Source: an uncultured Alphaproteobacteria bacterium
Lineage (GTDB): Bacteria; Pseudomonadota; Alphaproteobacteria; Rhizobiales; Rhizobiaceae
DNA length: 7,881 bases
Reading direction: 5' to 3'
NCBI GenBank assembly: GCA_929200335.1
Contig: CAKMZG010000096.1
Coordinates: 1,292-9,172, forward strand
Shown here: positions 6,706 to 7,881 of the stretch, in pieces
Position numbering within the stretch: the first letter of the stretch is position 1
Layout of the letters: every line of letters starts with the position of its first letter
The notes under the pieces: model-generated
Seen by the model: only the letters and a program-made list of their open reading frames with translations
What the model was told of the DNA's origin: nothing
Databases searched by the model: none
Program-made: the position numbers and the translations under genes

Positions 6706-7614
6706 GCTTGGCCTTATGACGAAATAGTTTCCTAAGAGCGCAAGCATAACACCCAAAATTGCATTAAACTGCCAATGGTAGTCTTCCATTATGGTTGAAA
6801 CAATTAAGGCTGCAATAGGAAATAGAACCGTTGCATAGGCTGCGCGCCCTGCCCCAATGCGTGATAGCAATTCCAAATAACAGGCGAATGCCATCACAGA
6901 AGATATTGCTGCTAAATAAAGTAATGAAACTATATAGCGCGACGACCACTCTAATTTTATTTCTGCCCCACTGTAGGATAGCGTAAAACATAAGCTGATC
7001 AATGTGCCATAGACCATACCCCAAGCAGTCATTGAGCGCATAGGCACATTTTGACCCTGCAATTTTGTTGCAACTTGATTGCCAGTACAAAAAAACAAAA
7101 CACCTGCTACACACCAAACAAGCCCTTTTACCGCATCACCATGGATGCCAGTTTCTAAAATCTGTGATGAGAACATCAAAGCTACACCCACTACTCCTAG
7201 CATTGCGCCAAATACCATTCTCATGGAGGGGAATTGTCGAAAAAAAAGAACCCCAAGCCCTAAATTAACAATCGAGGCTAAGGAGAACATCACCGATAAA
7301 AAACCCGAAACTAAATAACTTCCTGCTTGATAGAAGCAATAAAAATTGGCCGAAAACATGCACAATCCAAGAATGATAAAAATGCCATGGGTTTTGATGG
7401 GAAATTTAATTGGACGCTTCGACAGGACAACCCAAATAAACATCATTGTACTGGCCAATAAATAACGCCAAATTAACGAAACCTCTGGGGCAACTACCCC
7501 TAATTGTAAAATCAATGCATACCAGCTAAAACTCCATGAAAACACAACGCCTGCATAAAGCATATAGTCCGTGCGCTGCATTTGATGAAAATTTATTGCG
7601 GGGTTCTTTACCAT
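6682..7614 (-). CDS. EamA/DMT-superfamily transporter, inner-membrane permease
   Basis: The 310-residue product is strongly hydrophobic and can be read as ten membrane helices in two five-helix halves, the EamA (drug/metabolite transporter) layout and the usual length of about 290-310. Helix 1 is around residues 17-39, helix 2 carries the family-like WRYLLA near residues 50-55, and the last helix (FNAILGVMLALLGNYFVI) leads into a basic cytoplasmic tail, RPSKKKRSFI. Members export amino acids, nucleosides, drugs or other metabolites; nothing here identifies the substrate. ATG 7614-7612 has only a weak upstream GAG-type signal, so starts at Met12 or Met18 remain possible. The gene converges on the SDR gene with 17 bases between stops, and its last codons form part of the SDR terminator. 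No operon partner is visible. Confidence 0.88.
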   Translation of the reverse strand: MVKNPAINFHQMQRTDYMLYAGVVFSWSFSWYALILQLGVVAPEVSLIWRYLLASTMMFIWVVLSKRPIKFPIKTHGIFIILGLCMFSANFYCFYQAGSYLVSGFLSVMFSLASIVNLGLGVLFFRQFPSMRMVFGAMLGVVGVALMFSSQILETGIHGDAVKGLVWCVAGVLFFCTGNQVATKLQGQNVPMRSMTAWGMVYGTLISLCFTLSYSGAEIKLEWSSRYIVSLLYLAAISSVMAFACYLELLSRIGAGRAAYATVLFPIAALIVSTIMEDYHWQFNAILGVMLALLGNYFVIRPSKKKRSFI

Positions 7615-7813
7615 AGAATACTCAATTTATCATTAAAGCAATATACTTTATCGCAGTTTAAAACTTTAGGATTTTAGTTAATAGTCTTTGTATATTCAGA
7701 TGGAGAACACAAAAAATACACGTTCATGTTAAAATAGAATTACATTTATTAATAATAATTTAATATTAAAGTAGATTAAACCTTATACTAGCTTTACCTT
7801 GTGTCAATTTACT

Positions 7814-7839
7814 ATAGCATTATAGCCATTTTATGCTAT
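7814..7839. repeat. Small inverted repeat in the right-hand AT-rich flank
   Basis: ATAGCAT (7814-7820) and ATGCTAT (7833-7839) are inverted copies separated by 12 bases, in the 267-base stretch 7615-7881 where I see no gene. It could be an operator or hairpin for a gene beyond the window, or chance. No T tract follows, so it is not a typical terminator. Confidence 0.3.
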
Positions 7840-7881
7840 TGGATGAATAAATTTTGATAGCAACTGTGGCAATTTAATGAT

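Noticed and set aside
7065..7318. Overlapping plus-strand frames of 67 and 79 codons, and a 117-codon minus-strand frame at 6764-7117, inside the transporter gene
   Set aside because: The transporter frame has a consistent multi-helix pattern over its full length; the others show no domain or start signal.
1..7881. Mobile element, CRISPR, tRNA/rRNA or defence system
   Set aside because: I saw no transposase, integrase, regularly spaced repeats, tRNA-like fold or defence-type domain on either strand.

Overview
The window carries five chromosomal housekeeping-type genes: alaS (partial, minus strand), recA, purF, an SDR-family oxidoreductase (all plus strand) and an EamA/DMT-type membrane transporter (minus strand). 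The base composition is clearly AT-rich, especially between genes. The RecA, AlaRS and PurF sequences read as alphaproteobacterial, most like Hyphomicrobiales/Rhizobiales from memory of those families. A GAAC-N7-GAAC element of the alphaproteobacterial LexA type lies upstream of recA and supports this. I cannot assign a genus.

Layout. Positions 1-2338 hold the first 779 codons of alaS on the minus strand; the C-terminal part lies beyond the left edge. A 371-base divergent gap (2339-2709) separates alaS from recA and holds a candidate alaS promoter, a cluster of GAAC half-sites and a candidate LexA-controlled recA promoter. recA (2710-3816) ends at a strong intrinsic terminator (3852-3884). 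purF (4037-5500) follows after a 220-base gap, so it is probably transcribed separately. A 426-base AT-rich gap (5501-5926) has no convincing gene but contains several inverted repeats. The SDR gene (5927-6664) then converges on the transporter gene (6682-7614, minus). The hairpin terminator between these two lies inside the last codons of the transporter gene. The final 267 bases (7615-7881) are AT-rich with no gene recognised.

Functionally the window is unlinked core metabolism: charging of tRNA-Ala, recombination and SOS induction, the first committed step of purine synthesis, an unassigned NAD(P)H-dependent reductase and an inner-membrane exporter or permease. I see no mobile element, CRISPR array, RNA gene or defence system, and no novel multi-gene system. 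The most notable observation is that PurF appears to lack, in frame, about 24 residues that are highly conserved in its family (the FEYxYFxRPDS segment), while every other catalytic and iron-sulfur motif is intact. Second is the layout of LexA half-sites upstream of recA. Third is gene order: alaS is head-to-head with recA rather than downstream of it, and recA rather than cvpA precedes purF.
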